Part shown: in pieces, positions 10,619 through 21,555 of the stretch
How the letters are laid out: the number at the start of each line of letters is the position of its first letter
Numbering within the stretch: the stretch's first letter is position 1
Source: Pollenia angustigena
Taxonomy: Eukaryota > Arthropoda > Insecta > Diptera > Polleniidae
Direction of reading: 5' to 3'
DNA: 64,000 nucleotides
Assembly: GCA_930367215.1 (NCBI GenBank)
Contig: OV884059.1
Location: forward strand, 147,744,511-147,808,510
Notes under the pieces: generated by a model
The model's input: the letters and a program-made list of their open reading frames with translations, nothing else
Told to the model about the DNA's origin: nothing
Databases searched by the model: none
Made by a program: the position numbers and the translations under genes

Positions 10619-10975
10619 TATGTATGTATTTAAATAAATGGCGGCAAATAAATTACACAAGCAACAGCAAAAGAATATTTTTAAGAAAAACCAGAAAAAA
10701 TAACGATGTATGTAACTTTAATTAGTTTGAAATATTCGGCAAACACAGTGATTTAATAATTATTTTGTTTTTTTATGTTGTTAAACAAATAACTAGGTAA
10801 ATGTATGTAAATACGTAAATGGCGGCAGAGAAATTACACAAGCAACAACAACTGCAACAGGCTATTTCAAAGAAATCCAGTAGAATAACTTACTCTTCAA
10901 TTATTTAAAGTATTCCGGACACACAGTGATTAATTAATTATTTATGTTATTTTAAAACAATAACTTCCAAATTTT
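10619..10975 (-). repeat. Two tandem ~181-bp monomers upstream of LINE ORF1
   Basis: GGCGGCAAATAAATTACAC at 10640 and GGCGGCAGAGAAATTACAC at 10821 begin matching units. Each continues with ACAAGCAACA, then AAGTATTC/AAATATTC and ACACAGTGATTAATAATTA. They lie directly upstream (minus-strand sense) of the ORF1 start, where some LINEs keep promoter monomers. Promoter function is inference. Confidence 0.65.
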
Positions 10976-11117
10976 AGCAATTTATTATTCAATTATAAAG
11001 TTGAAAAGTTAAAAAAATGATTAGCTGTCTAAAAACACGCGGCTACTCAAGCATAGTGCTGTCAGAATTTTTATTGCTTTTTTTCTATTTAATGAACTTT
11101 ACCTTAAGTTTGCAAAA

Positions 11118-11187
11118 TGGGGGTAAATTTCCGCAACAATACCATTTAAAAGAAATTTCGATCGATATCATATGCCACAATTTACCT
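11118..11187. repeat. Divergent CGATCGATATC foldback element
   Basis: GGGGGTAAATTTCC and AAATTTCGATCGATATC then ATGCCACAATTTACC match the two sides of the palindromes at 4326 and 7006, with a shortened left arm. It is an older relative of the same small family. Confidence 0.6.
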
Positions 11188-11304
11188 TATATTTTCGACC
11201 CTTTTAAACTCTGATTTTACATGATAATTATGAAATATACATAACCTGATCCATGGAAATTTAGTAGGACTATGACAATACCAAATTAAGATTCGAGTAG
11301 GACT

Positions 11305-11478
11305 TTTCGCCGCATTAGTATATTACCAGCCATCTCCAAGATTATAGAACATTTGTTAAAGCTTCAGATTATGGACTTTATTTCTAGGGCAAACTTAATT
11401 GCTAAACCTCAGTATGCTTTCAGGGATAAACACAACACTACAGGCATGCTTCTTGGAATAACGGGTATCATTGGATAA
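11305..11478 (+). pseudogene. LINE reverse transcriptase fragment (fingers)
   Basis: The plus frame encodes ISILPAISKIIEHLL...FISRANLIAKPQYAFRDKHN before a stop. It matches the 'RPISVLPxxSKIxE...QxGFRxxHST' region of Jockey/CR1-type RTs. About 57 codons survive with no endonuclease or palm nearby. Confidence 0.75.
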
Positions 11479-12043
11479 AAAATTTTAATTCCACTTTAGT
11501 TTACAAGTTAAGAGATAAATTAAAGTTTTTTGGTATGCTGTGTAGATCAAATAATTTATGGATCTAAATGTGGATCACAAAAAAAAAAAAAAAAATAAAA
11601 ATTGCGAATTAGTAATATGATGTATTGCCACCCATAAATTTTCTGTAATAATGATTTCGGCGCAGCTCAACAATTATTGAAAAAAAAAAAATCTTTTTTT
11701 GAAAAAAAAAAAAAAAAAAAAAAATTGATATATGTACATAATATTATGTATGTATGTACATTAGGGGTATAACTTTTGAACAATTTTTTAAATGATCAAA
11801 AAATACCTATACATGCCATATAGACCATGAAAATCTATGATGAAAAGTGGGCTCACTTTTTCGCGGGCGTTAAAAAAGTTCCCCCCAAATCACTTTGAAG
11901 TTTAGTATTTGGATTTTTTTTTTGTTTATTAAAAATACAATATCCTTATTGTAAAAACACAAACCATTAATTTATATTTTTATGGTATTTCAGAAATAAG
12001 ACGTATACCACCAATTATACTACATCCAAACAGTTAAAAGTAT
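11479..12043. other. No gene; A-rich runs and anonymous sequence
   Basis: Contains A runs of 17 (11580) and 22 (11702) bases, a TATGTATGTATGTACATTAGG stretch near 11746 that resembles the ends of the 12970-14054 element, and otherwise A/T-rich sequence with no coding signal. Confidence 0.6.
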
Positions 12044-12653
12044 TGTTACGAAAGTAACTTTAGTTAAGAATTAGTTGTAATTGTTGGTTAAGAATTAGAT
12101 GAATTTATGTATTTATCTTGTATTTATGAATTGTTTTGTATTCATAAGTAATTTTATTAGTTTACATTGTTATAATTTAGTACACTTCAATCCCAATGTG
12201 CAGAAAGCCCTAGAAATGACCGTTAAAAGCTTTAGTATAAGTGGTGAAATTATGTATACATAAGTGCCGCCATAAATCATAAGACTATAGAGTGGTGAAT
12301 AAGTAAAGCCTCGAACCTTCGAGAAACATTTCGAAAGTTCTAGATGGCTGAATTACAGTATAAATACTTGCGGCGGCTATCATTAAAAAACAGTGTTAGT
12401 TCAGACTTTGTCAAGTTAAGAGCGCATCACGCGGAGAAAACTATAAACGTTTGAAGTGTGTTGATTACAATATTGAGTTGTAAATAAAAGCTATAAATGA
12501 CGGTTGTTAAAGTGACTGAGTTCTTAATAAATAAGTGTTATACATTAATGTGTTGTGTTTGTTTAGTTTTATTTAAATTGCAATCAACGAACTCGAAACG
12601 GTTTATTATGAAGGAAATAAACCAAAACGTTATTGAAAGGCAGTAACGTAACA
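12044..12653 (+). mobile_element. Solo LTR, Ty3/gypsy-type (TGTTACG...CGTAACA)
   Basis: 610 bp from TGTTACGAAAGT to GGCAGTAACGTAACA. It is flanked by a perfect 4-bp target duplication GTAT (12040-12043, 12654-12657). Both its ends resemble the LTRs at 17940 and 21131, and it is a sister of the minus-strand copy at 55034-57040. No internal region is present, so it arose by recombination between two LTRs. Confidence 0.9.
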
Positions 12654-12969
12654 GTATGTTAAAATAACACAGACTCTTTTTTTGAACAAAATGGAACCAA
12701 CCTCACAATCCCAATTGTTTACTTTTATTTTCATTTGTTTACAACAACACAACACGCACTTTGAACTTAAAGTTTATTTCCTTCAACAAAGATAATTTGT
12801 AATTTCAGTTAATATATAGTAAAATTCAAATATTATTATTTTTTGGAAGCTTTAAGAAAAAACATAAAAACCTCCACCCAGGTTTTTTCTCCAAATTGAT
12901 ATCAAAAAACAGTTTTTTTAATATATACATCAGTGGCCACCCCGTCGTGTAGGTATTTTTTTTGTTATA
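12654..12969. other. No gene seen
   Basis: A/T-rich DNA containing several T runs. I see no repeat ends, coding frame or RNA gene. Confidence 0.5.
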
Positions 12970-14054
12970 GCCCTAATGTACATATGTATGTACTAGGCTG
13001 TTGCAAAAGTACAAAAAACAAATACTTAAACACATTCCCTTTTTTTCGTGTATTTGTTTTATTGTACCTTCTCTTTAGAGAGACAATTGCTGTTCTCTTT
13101 TATAAGAAACAAACATTGTGTTTATTGTTTTTGAAAAAAATAAATAAAGCAAGTCTTAAGCATGGTAAGAAGTAAGCAAAATAAAAACAAGAACATGCAC
13201 ATGTTTGGACTTAAGACAAGAAGTTCTTAAACCATTTACTAAAATACTTGAGTATTTTTGTAAGTTTTATTTTGTTTGTATGAAATTTCGCTTTTGTTTA
13301 ATTTGATGTTATGATCAAATTATCAACATAGCAATAGTTATATAGGTATACCTAGATACGTATGTACATACATATGTATGTATATTCCATAAAATTAACT
13401 GCTAAATTAATGCTAAAAATAAAAACCAAGAGAATTTCCGTAAAAATATTTACCTACATATCGTCATTTAAATTTACAAAAGCCATAAGTTGCTACTACC
13501 TACACACTACACATACCTATGTATGTATTTTTAATAATTTAACTTGATCATTTTCCATTATTGTTTTTAATTTAAATCAAAGTTTTTATAGGTACTTCAA
13601 CTTTGATCTTAACAATACAATTGTTTCAAATATACTGTATTAAAACTATAAAAATTACCAAAAGAGACAAAATATAAATAACGGTAACACAAAGTAATAG
13701 TTTTTATTTTAATAATTAGTAATAATCTGCAAATAAGACAAATTAAAAAGCAATAACCATTGCTTGCATTTAATGCTTAAAATACCCACATTGTAAAATA
13801 AGAATCTTGCAAAGTACTTACAGAACATTAGCAAAAAAAATGTTTACTGTAATTTATTTATAGTGAGTAAGAATGAGTAAATACAAGAACTCTGAGCGTA
13901 TAAAGAGAATAATTTCTTTTATTTGTTTTTTTTGTTTTGAATTTATTTGCTTTGATTCCCTTTTGTACTTAGCTTTACTCTGAGAATTTTTAAAAAAGCA
14001 AATGTTTTTGAATTTAAATGTACTTAGTGCAAAAGCCTAGTATGTACATTAGGG
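12970..14054. mobile_element. TIR element beginning GCCCTAATGTACATA
   Basis: The left end reads GCCCTAATGTACATA then CTAGGCTGTTGCA. The right end is the complement of GCCCTAATGTACATA then CTAGGCTTTTGCA. The left copy has an extra TGTATGTA microsatellite step. No transposase frame is present. The Transib at 14061 begins six bases after its right end. I found no clean target duplication. Confidence 0.65.
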
Positions 14055-14737
14055 CCGACTCACATAGGGGTTTTTTGCCAATCTAGCCGGACATTACTTT
14101 TTGTTTTAGCTTATATTGCTTCTTAAAAGTTATTGAGTGCCCCTAGATCGATGAAACTTTGCAGAAATATGTGATATTGTCATAGGCAGGTAAACCTCAA
14201 AAATAAATAAAATCGGACCAAGGAGGAAAAGGTTCCCCCTAGAAGAACTAATCCAACCTCTGAAAAATGCAATTTTTTTTTAACTTTTCCCATACTTTTG
14301 TTTGGCAAATGCAACTTTTAACGTCGGTGAAAGTTAAAAATCCTAAAATAAGACCCATGAGATCGTAAAATTACACTTTTCGCCCCCTTTTGAGGGCGGT
14401 TACATAACATATTTAAAAAAAATGTAAATATTAAAAAAAGAAATAGATTACTAACGCCTTAATACTATAAAAATTAAATTTTTGAACTTTAATGGGTAGG
14501 GGGAGGTATCCCTCCAAACACCCCCCCCCCCCGGAACGACCCTGTAAAAAATTTTTTTTGCTAATTTCCAAAACATATTAATTTTTAAGATTTTATGTGA
14601 CTTTTATGTATTTTATAGTATTTAATTTATCTGAAAATAATTAATATATTCGTAATAATGACTTATTTATAATAGTAACAGCAAATTTTATTTAAAATAA
14701 TAACAACTAATTTATTTAAAATAACTTCTCTTTTGCA

Positions 14738-16767
14738 CTAAGATGATGATGAGTGCCATGGTTCTTCTTCGTCTGCTTCTTCAAAATCCTCTTCTGAATC
14801 TGAATTCTCTTCAGAGCCAAGTACAGGTGGAAGCATAAAAGAAATTGCTTCTTTCGTAAAGGGTAATGACTTTTTTTTTGGAGTTGGTCTTATGCTAGTA
14901 ATCAGTGGGTCAGAACTGAGCAAAAGTCTATTTATAACATCTTTGTTACACTGAACCCTCGAAAACTTTCTAGCAAAATTCTGCCTGTAAAGCCGAAAAT
15001 GTTTATTTCGTGCCTCAGACGCTTCTTCTGATAATAGCCCGATAGGCAACAATGCCTCACTCATTACAGTTGCGCCATGTACTAAAATCTTGTGCATTGT
15101 AGGTGTCATAGGATGCCAGGGATATAGAGTAACGTAAAGTTTTGCAGTGTCTAAGCAATAATTGGCAAACTCGTGCAAATGGATTTTGTGACCACTTGTA
15201 ATTACTTCAATAATAACTTTGATCCGGTAGATGAAATCCAATGCAATTCCAGTTATTTCTGCAGCTAATTCAGGATTGGAAAAAAATCGTCTGCTGGTGT
15301 TACCATCGTTGATGTTTCCAAATCCAGTCTTCGGTACATCCACTATTAGCCCTAATTCACTTCTAAATTTTTCTTGGATAGTTTTTTTCCTCTCATTAAC
15401 AATAGTTTTGTCCTCATCCGATCTTAATTGCCACTTTTTTACTGTGAGTTTATACGATAGGTGTAATATGCTCTCAAATAGACGAATTCTGGCGTGCAAA
15501 GTAGATAATCCGAAAGAAAGTGCATCTACGTCTATATCCCTTTTGATTTTCAAATTGTTAAATTCTTTTGAAGTAGCCCCACAAATATAGCACTGGACGT
15601 AGTTTGTGTTGCGGCATTACATACTTTTGCATCTATCATTGTAAATACCATTGTATGTTTAATGGAATATAACTTTCCTTCCATTACAAAATTAGTGTTT
15701 TGTAATGTAGTAATGGCATCTTGTACATAATTAATTTCTTCTTGGATTACATCTACAGTTTCTTTAACAAATCTGATGCGAATAGGTCTTCAATATCGCG
15801 GTGATGAAGGAGTTGGATTTTGCCATAATATTTTCTCCTTTTTTGCACCATATATTAGTCGAAGCGGTACGAAACTACTCTGAAAAATATGAGAATCAGA
15901 AGCATAATTTTTCATCTTTTGCTTAAATTGTGCCTGGTGTGATCCACCGCAGCACCATTTGCTTATTAGTTCGAGGGAGTTGCATTCTTCTATTTGTGAA
16001 TCACATAAAACATCTTTTAAATATGTAAGTAATCTACTTGCAGTATGATTAAGCAAATCCTGAAGATTTATTTGAGCACATGTTTCCGTTACTTCAAATG
16101 ATTCTTTTGGAGGATTGCATTCACTTTTTTCTCTCTGCAGAATATTGTAGCTAGGATAAACCTTCTTATCGGCACTTCGGATTATTTCATATTGTTTTCG
16201 AGAAAGATCAGCTTCTACAAATATAGAAAGAGCCTTTAGAGGGGTTAGCTGTTTTACTTTATCCTCTTGTGCAGCTTTGTATGCTTTTTTTAACTTTGTA
16301 GCTCTTGCCGGAGAAGACACAATTTCTTTAAGCAGACCTGAGGCATCTTTTTCTCCAGACGTTTGTAATTGTGTTTGGGCAGCGTGCATCAATAAATCAG
16401 CATCGTTTTGAGTTCGCAAGATTTCAGTTTTTCTTCTCTTACTCTTTTCGGTCAATTCAACGAACGGCTTTTGTAGTCGTTTTGAAGACGAACTCCCAAA
16501 AAAAGGTATTGTCACTGTTCCTTCCAGCCATTTGGCATGCATGCTTACAAGTCGATCCTTTTTTCTTTGTGCTGAATGCCAAAATATTTTAAAAAAATAT
16601 TTGAATTTCTTTAAGCATTGATTTACTACTGATATGTCACTATCTCCCTGACATTTTGAAATTTCGCACAATTTTCTAACTAAAAATTGTAATTTTTCTT
16701 CAACGAGTTTAGAACTACATTCTTGTATAATTTGGAATAACTCTAATTTCGTATACACTTTTTCCAT
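14738..16767 (-). pseudogene. Transib transposase (RAG1-like), inactivated
   Basis: Start at 16767 (MEKVYTKLELF). The first frame ends at 15790, where YCRPI is replaced by Y-stop (TGC to TGA). The second domain reads MIDAKVCN (second catalytic Asp). After a frameshift near 15600 it continues as QCYICG (zinc CxxC), TMHKILVHG (HxxxxH) and LLSEEASEARNK (catalytic Glu region) to the stop at 14738. At the first catalytic position the sequence is KWCCGGSHQ where the other copy has KWGCDGSSG, so the Asp is also lost. It is homologous along its length to 32531-34582 but clearly another family. Confidence 0.9.
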
Positions 16768-16930
16768 TTTACTCTCGAAGCTTCAAAATGGTTCTGATAA
16801 CAATTTTATGCAATAACCACAATATATATTTAAAAAAACTAAGTACCTAGAGCCCTGATTTTATTTTTTATTATATATTATTTTTGTTGTTAATGATTTT
16901 AAAAGTTATGCAAAACAGGTACATTTATTT

Positions 16931-17377
16931 TGCTCCATAAAATAACGTCATTTAGCGGCCGCACAGGTGGTTAAAACCCGTTACTTACTGTTTCGCACAT
17001 CCCTTTTTTTACACAGGTAATATTAGTCTTAGATGTAATAATTTAAATAAAAAACATCTACGTACAACCAAAACATTTTATGACTGACGAAAGGGTTTCT
17101 ATCATATGTACCTATGCAAGATGAGCAAAAACAGAAAAAAGGTAAAAAATTTTTTTTGCTCTATTAAATAACGTCCTTTAGCGGCCGCACAGGTGGTTAA
17201 AACCCGTTACTTACTGTTTCGCACATCCCTTTTTTACACAGGTAATATTAGTCTTAGATGTAATAATTTAAATAAAAAACATCTACGTACAACCAACACA
17301 TTTTATGACTGACGAAAGGGTATCTATCATATGTACCTATGCAAGATGAGCAAAAACAGAAAAAAGGTGAAATTTTC
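16931..17377. repeat. 226-bp tandem duplication upstream of Transib transposase
   Basis: TTTAGCGGCCGCACAGGTGG occurs at 16951 and 17177. Both copies run through GTTACTTACTGTTTCGCAC and end GATGAGCAAAAACAGAAAA. It lies about 160 bp upstream of the minus-strand start codon, inside the transposon. Confidence 0.9.
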
Positions 17378-17939
17378 AAAAAATCATAAAAAAATGGCGC
17401 AACAACGCGCAACTTTTTTTTTTTTAATTTAAAAGTAGAGATTTCAAATTTTATCGTGATGTATAACATTTTTAAGAACTCAGCGGAACTCACCTTCAAA
17501 AACCTTTTAATTTTTTTTTTTTACAAAAAAGTGAACAAAAAAATCGTTTTTTTTTTAATTTCGTACTAATTTTTTTATCATAAAAAGTTCAAATAAAATT
17601 TTTCTAAAAATTTTCATAATTAGCTGTTTATAGAGTCTTTCACAGAAAAAAAATTCAATGTAAAATCTTTATTCGTTTATCTACAAAAAAATATATTGTA
17701 AACCTCCCAAAACCGTAAAAAGTCAATGAACACGCATGCAATTTAATCAACTTTCCTGGTTTTAACAGTGTCCCAAAACCACAAATCTCAATCAAAAGAA
17801 TTCACTATACGATGCAGAACTTTGTTGTCTGTCGAGCTGCGTACTTAAATTTACAAAAAACCCCTATGTGCGACTCAACTTGTATGTAGCAAAAAAAAAA
17901 AAGTGATATTGTTACCCCTCTGAAAATAAAGCTTGATAT

Positions 17940-18370
17940 TGTTACGAAAGTTAAATTATCTAAGAATTATTTATAGTTATAGTTATAAGTTATCTTGTAA
18001 GTTATAGTTTTATGTTACTTACAATTGTCATGTATAATTTTCAACACAACTGTTATTTTAAAAATAATTCCTATATAAATTTCCCAGTCATTCCTAAAAT
18101 GGTTATAGAACATAATAAATAGTTTTTACGGGAATGTTCAGGAAAAATCTAGAAATAATTATGAAATATAAAAAGGGGTGACTCATGTAAAATTAGTTTA
18201 GTTTGTTTTGTGAAACGGTTCTGTTCGTAACTAACAATTGTGAACAAAATAATAAAGTTTGTAAAGTTGAATAAGTGTGTGTATTTATTTTTATTTGCAA
18301 TTAAAAACAACTCAACGGTTTATTATAAAGGGAGTAAACCGAACGCGTTTATTAAAGGAAAAACGTAACA
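17940..18370 (+). repeat. 5' LTR
   Basis: 431 bp, TGTTACGAAAG to AAAACGTAACA. It has six more bases (TTATAG step) than the 3' LTR near 17980. Related in sequence at both ends to the solo LTRs at 12044 and 55034. Confidence 0.95.
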
Positions 18371-18372
18371 AT

Positions 18373-18386
18373 TGGTGTCAGAAGTG
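18373..18386 (+). promoter_or_regulatory. Primer binding site, tRNA-Leu
   Basis: TGGTGTCAGAAGTG begins two bases after the 5' LTR. It complements the 3' end of insect tRNA-Leu (…CACTTCTGACACCA), the expected minus-strand primer. Confidence 0.8.
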
Positions 18387-18473
18387 AAATTGCAATAAAA
18401 ATAAAAAAATAAATAAAAATAAAATAAATAAAAAAAAAAGGATAAAAAAAAAATAAAAACTATACAAACAACA

Positions 18474-20822
18474 ATGAAATTCGATGAGCTAAAAGTTGAA
18501 CAGCTCAAGAGGGAGTTTAGCAAGTTGGATCTGCATATTGCAGGAAATAAAGCTGAGCTGCAGAAGAGATTAATCGATGAATTTAAGCGACGCAATATTG
18601 ACATCGCAGCTTATGAATTTGATGAAAAAGAAGAAATAGAAGTTGCTACCCGTGCAGTAACAAGCAACATGGATCTTAGCACATTGTTTGCTGCTATGAT
18701 GCAGAATATGGAGAAGATGGTAAAAGAAAATTCGGCTGAAACTTCTAGAAAAATGGAGGAAAATATGGAGAGAATGGTAAAAGAAAATTCGGCTGAAACT
18801 TCTAGAAGAATGGAAGAAAATTCTAGAAAAATGGAAGAAAATTCTAGAAAAATGGAAGAAAACTCAAACACCATTTTAGCCGAAATTCAGCAAAATTCCA
18901 GATTGAGATTTCTACTGCTACATATAAATGAAAGAGTAGACGATATGGAGATAGAATTCAACCAGAAGCTGTTTGATGTTAAGACACAAGTCACTGAAGT
19001 AAAAATCCAAGTCACTGTTTTTGATGGAAAACTACAGCATTTAGAAGAAAAAGTAAATAGTCTTCAGTGCCAAGAGGGAGTGGTGCGAGTTTTTCCAGAA
19101 GTCTCGAATAGAATAAGAGCTCCAAGTTTTGACGGCAGCTCACCATTGAATGTGTTTAAGTTTCAGTTTGACACAGTTGCCAACAAAAATGCATGGAACA
19201 ATGAAGAAAAAGCAATAGAGCTGATTCTGGCTTTAAAAGGAACTGCAGCTGAAATTCTAGAAAGTGTACCAGTAAGTTGCAGAAACAATTATTATGACAT
19301 TATGGTAGCATTGCAGCGCAAGTATGGTGGTGAACACAGAAAGGAAATATTCAGAATGCAATTACGGGGAAGAGTACAAAAGGCAAACGAAACACTACAG
19401 GATTTTGCATTAGAGATTGAGCGCTTGGTGCAGCTTACTTATTCAGGTGAAAGTCATCCATTGCTGGATCATTTTAAGATCGATTCATTTGTAAACGGTA
19501 TACGGGATGCTGATGTAAAACTAGCGGTATGTGCATCACAGAAGCCATCATTTGCAGAAACGGTATCATTTGCCCTAGCACAAGAAACCGCAAGGATAAT
19601 TTCAAGGCCACAAACGTATATGGTGCGGAAACTTGATTTTGCTGCTGAAGAAGGAAGAGATATTTTAAAGGAAATGAGAAGCATGAAGGAGGCAGTTTTG
19701 CGAGCTTTGAGCGAGAAACAAGGTAAAAACAAGGAAAAATGCTATAATTGTGGTAAGATTGGCCACATTCAGCGAAACTGCAAGGCACCCAAACAACGAT
19801 CGAGATCTGCTTCGCCGCAAAGGAACAAACGAAGAGCAAGTCGACAATCATCACGGGAGCCACCGCTAAAGCTGAGAAGAGCTAGCAGTGCAGAGGAAAC
19901 TGAAGATCTTACGATCAATTTAGTAGTGAAAACGAGTAACAGAAATATTACGACCTGTGGTTACATAAATGGTGAAATCCGCATTTTGACTATCGACACT
20001 GGTGCAGGACATTCCATTATAAGAGCTGATTTGATAAAGGGAGCTGTCGAGCCGCTAAGTGGTGTAAACTTGCGAACAGCTACGGGAGAGCTTGTTATTG
20101 TCTATGGAAAAGCAAGAGTGGAAATAAGAATGGCCGATATGATAGTTTTTGATGAGTTTATTGTGGCTGAAATTATGGACGAGGTCATAATTGGAGCAGA
20201 TTTTATGATTCGTCAAGGCATTAGTCTAGACATGGGACGACAAATTATGAATTGGTATGGTCTAGAAGTACCCCTTAACGTTGGGAATGGAAGTGAAGCC
20301 CTTGTAAGACAGCTAGTCACTAGTGATCATAAGAAATTGTCCTCCCAAAGGAACGATGAAAAACGTGGGAAAGCGAGCACATATTCAAGACGGCCCAGTA
20401 AACATAAAAGCAAGCACGGTATAGAGTCTAAAAACAAGAAACGCATAAATGAGATTCGCTTATTAGATGTGGAACCCAGCGAAGACTGGTCAACGGAGCA
20501 GAAAAGTATCCCCTTATTAGCGCAAATTATGATGGCTAAGAAAGAAGGTGAAAGTCCGACTCGTGAAGAAATTAAATTGAACGGTCCACTAATGGAAGCG
20601 TATTGGGCGCAGTGGAGTAGTCTGCGGATGATAAATGGTTGCCTATACCGTACATGGGAAAGTACTGATGGCAAAACGGTTAAAAACCTTATTGTAGTAC
20701 CGACTTCTAAAGTATGTGAAGTTGTGAAGAAATTCCACGAAGGTACTGGTGGTGAGCATCTAAGCGTTACGAAAACCATAAAGAAGCTACTATTGGATCG
20801 GTTGCAAGCAAGCCGTGATTGA
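18474..20822 (+). CDS. Gag-protease fused to integrase zinc domain (deleted Gag-Pol)
   Basis: 782 codons from ATG at 18474. Residues 1-40 look like a SAP motif (LKREFSKLDLHIAGNKAEL). A coiled coil with Glu/Lys repeats spans about 70-200. The Gag core is about 215-395 (FDGSSPLNVFKFQFDTVANK). A CCHC knuckle is near 423 (CYNCGKIGHIQRNC) and an aspartic protease near 508 (IDTGAGHSII). After about residue 620 the frame jumps to an H2C2 integrase zinc-binding domain (LYRTWES...HEGTGGEHLSVTKTIKKL). RT and RNase H are absent although the frame stays open, so a large in-frame deletion occurred. The product would be a packaging protein and protease without polymerase. Confidence 0.9.
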   Translation: MKFDELKVEQLKREFSKLDLHIAGNKAELQKRLIDEFKRRNIDIAAYEFDEKEEIEVATRAVTSNMDLSTLFAAMMQNMEKMVKENSAETSRKMEENMERMVKENSAETSRRMEENSRKMEENSRKMEENSNTILAEIQQNSRLRFLLLHINERVDDMEIEFNQKLFDVKTQVTEVKIQVTVFDGKLQHLEEKVNSLQCQEGVVRVFPEVSNRIRAPSFDGSSPLNVFKFQFDTVANKNAWNNEEKAIELILALKGTAAEILESVPVSCRNNYYDIMVALQRKYGGEHRKEIFRMQLRGRVQKANETLQDFALEIERLVQLTYSGESHPLLDHFKIDSFVNGIRDADVKLAVCASQKPSFAETVSFALAQETARIISRPQTYMVRKLDFAAEEGRDILKEMRSMKEAVLRALSEKQGKNKEKCYNCGKIGHIQRNCKAPKQRSRSASPQRNKRRASRQSSREPPLKLRRASSAEETEDLTINLVVKTSNRNITTCGYINGEIRILTIDTGAGHSIIRADLIKGAVEPLSGVNLRTATGELVIVYGKARVEIRMADMIVFDEFIVAEIMDEVIIGADFMIRQGISLDMGRQIMNWYGLEVPLNVGNGSEALVRQLVTSDHKKLSSQRNDEKRGKASTYSRRPSKHKSKHGIESKNKKRINEIRLLDVEPSEDWSTEQKSIPLLAQIMMAKKEGESPTREEIKLNGPLMEAYWAQWSSLRMINGCLYRTWESTDGKTVKNLIVVPTSKVCEVVKKFHEGTGGEHLSVTKTIKKLLLDRLQASRD

Positions 20823-21119
20823 TTGCGTAATTACATGCCCACAGTGCGTTGCAGACAGTGGTCTAATTGGAGAAAGTAGAAATCCGGTCCAGTAGTACAG
20901 TTGGTTTTACTTTTTAATCCGCAACGGAAGAAAGGACTATCTCCAAAGCTGCAGACTCATTGGGATGGCCCATATAAAGTAATAAAGAAATTGAATGACG
21001 TGGTGTATCGGATCCAGAAATATAAGAGCCCAAGATCAAAAATGAAAGTGGTACATCTAGAACGACTAGCCCATTATGGAAAAGGAGAATCTGAGCCTAT
21101 TCGGGACGAACAGGCTTAA
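20822..21119 (+). pseudogene. Integrase remnant with GPY-type C-terminal domain
   Basis: After the stop at 20822, CVITCPQCVADSG shows the CxxC end of the zinc domain in another frame. The catalytic core is deleted. The frame 20901-21119 gives LSPKLQTHWDGPYKVIKKLN and ends KVVHLERLAHYGKGESEP. It carries the GPY/F motif found at the C-terminus of Ty3/gypsy integrases. Confidence 0.8.
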
Positions 21120-21130
21120 GTGGAGGGCAG
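21118..21130 (+). promoter_or_regulatory. Polypurine tract
   Basis: AAGTGGAGGGCAG abuts the 3' LTR. It is purine-rich apart from one T and one C, in the place where plus-strand priming occurs in LTR elements. Confidence 0.6.
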
Positions 21131-21555
21131 TGTTACGAAAGTTAAATTATCTAAGAATTATTTATAGTTATAAGTTATCTTGTAAGTTATAGTTTTATGT
21201 TACTTAAAATTGTCATGTATAATTTTCAACACAACTGTTATTTTAAAAATAATTCCTATATAAATTTCCCAGTCATTCCTAAAATGGTTATAGAACATAA
21301 TAAATAGTTTTTACGGGAAGGTTCAGGAAAAATCTAGAAATAATTATGAAATATAAAAAGGGGTGACTCATGTAAAATTAGTTCAGTTTGTTTTGTGAAA
21401 CGGTTCTGTTCGTAACTAACAATTGTGAACAAAATAATAAAGTTTGTAAAGTTGAATAAGTGTGTGTATTTATTTTTATTTGCAATTAAAAAGAACTCAA
21501 CGGTTTATTATAAAGGGAGTAAACCGAACGCGTTTATTAAAGGAAAAACGTAACA
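21131..21555 (+). repeat. 3' LTR
   Basis: 425 bp and about 99% identical to the 5' LTR, apart from the 6-bp indel. Confidence 0.95.

Larger units (their letters stand above)
14061..17870 (-). mobile_element. Transib DNA transposon (copy 1, inactive)
   Basis: 3,810 bp. Both ends are CACATAGGGGTTTTTTG, and CGACT is duplicated outside (14056-14060, 17871-17875). A 5-bp CG-rich target duplication and CAC-starting ends are the established signature of Transib, the RAG1-related superfamily. It encodes a broken transposase on the minus strand and carries a 226-bp tandem duplication upstream of it. Confidence 0.92.
17940..21555 (+). mobile_element. Ty3/gypsy LTR retrotransposon, internally deleted, young
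   Basis: LTRs at 17940-18370 and 21131-21555, a tRNA-Leu primer site, a gag-protease frame and remains of integrase. ATAT is duplicated at both ends (17936-17939, 21556-21559). The two LTRs differ by one 6-bp indel and about four substitutions, so insertion is recent. Reverse transcriptase, RNase H and the integrase catalytic core are missing, so it could move only with help from a full element. Confidence 0.95.

Noticed and set aside
11017..11214. 65-codon frame with a hydrophobic stretch
   Set aside because: It runs through the degenerate foldback element; no start context or homology.
15231..15590. 119-codon plus-strand frame and 33720-34343 (207 codons)
   Set aside because: Both lie antisense to Transib transposase frames with catalytic motifs on the other strand.
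17177..17186. GCGGCCGC as a regulatory or CpG island signal
   Set aside because: Single sites inside the tandem duplication of Transib; no island composition around them.
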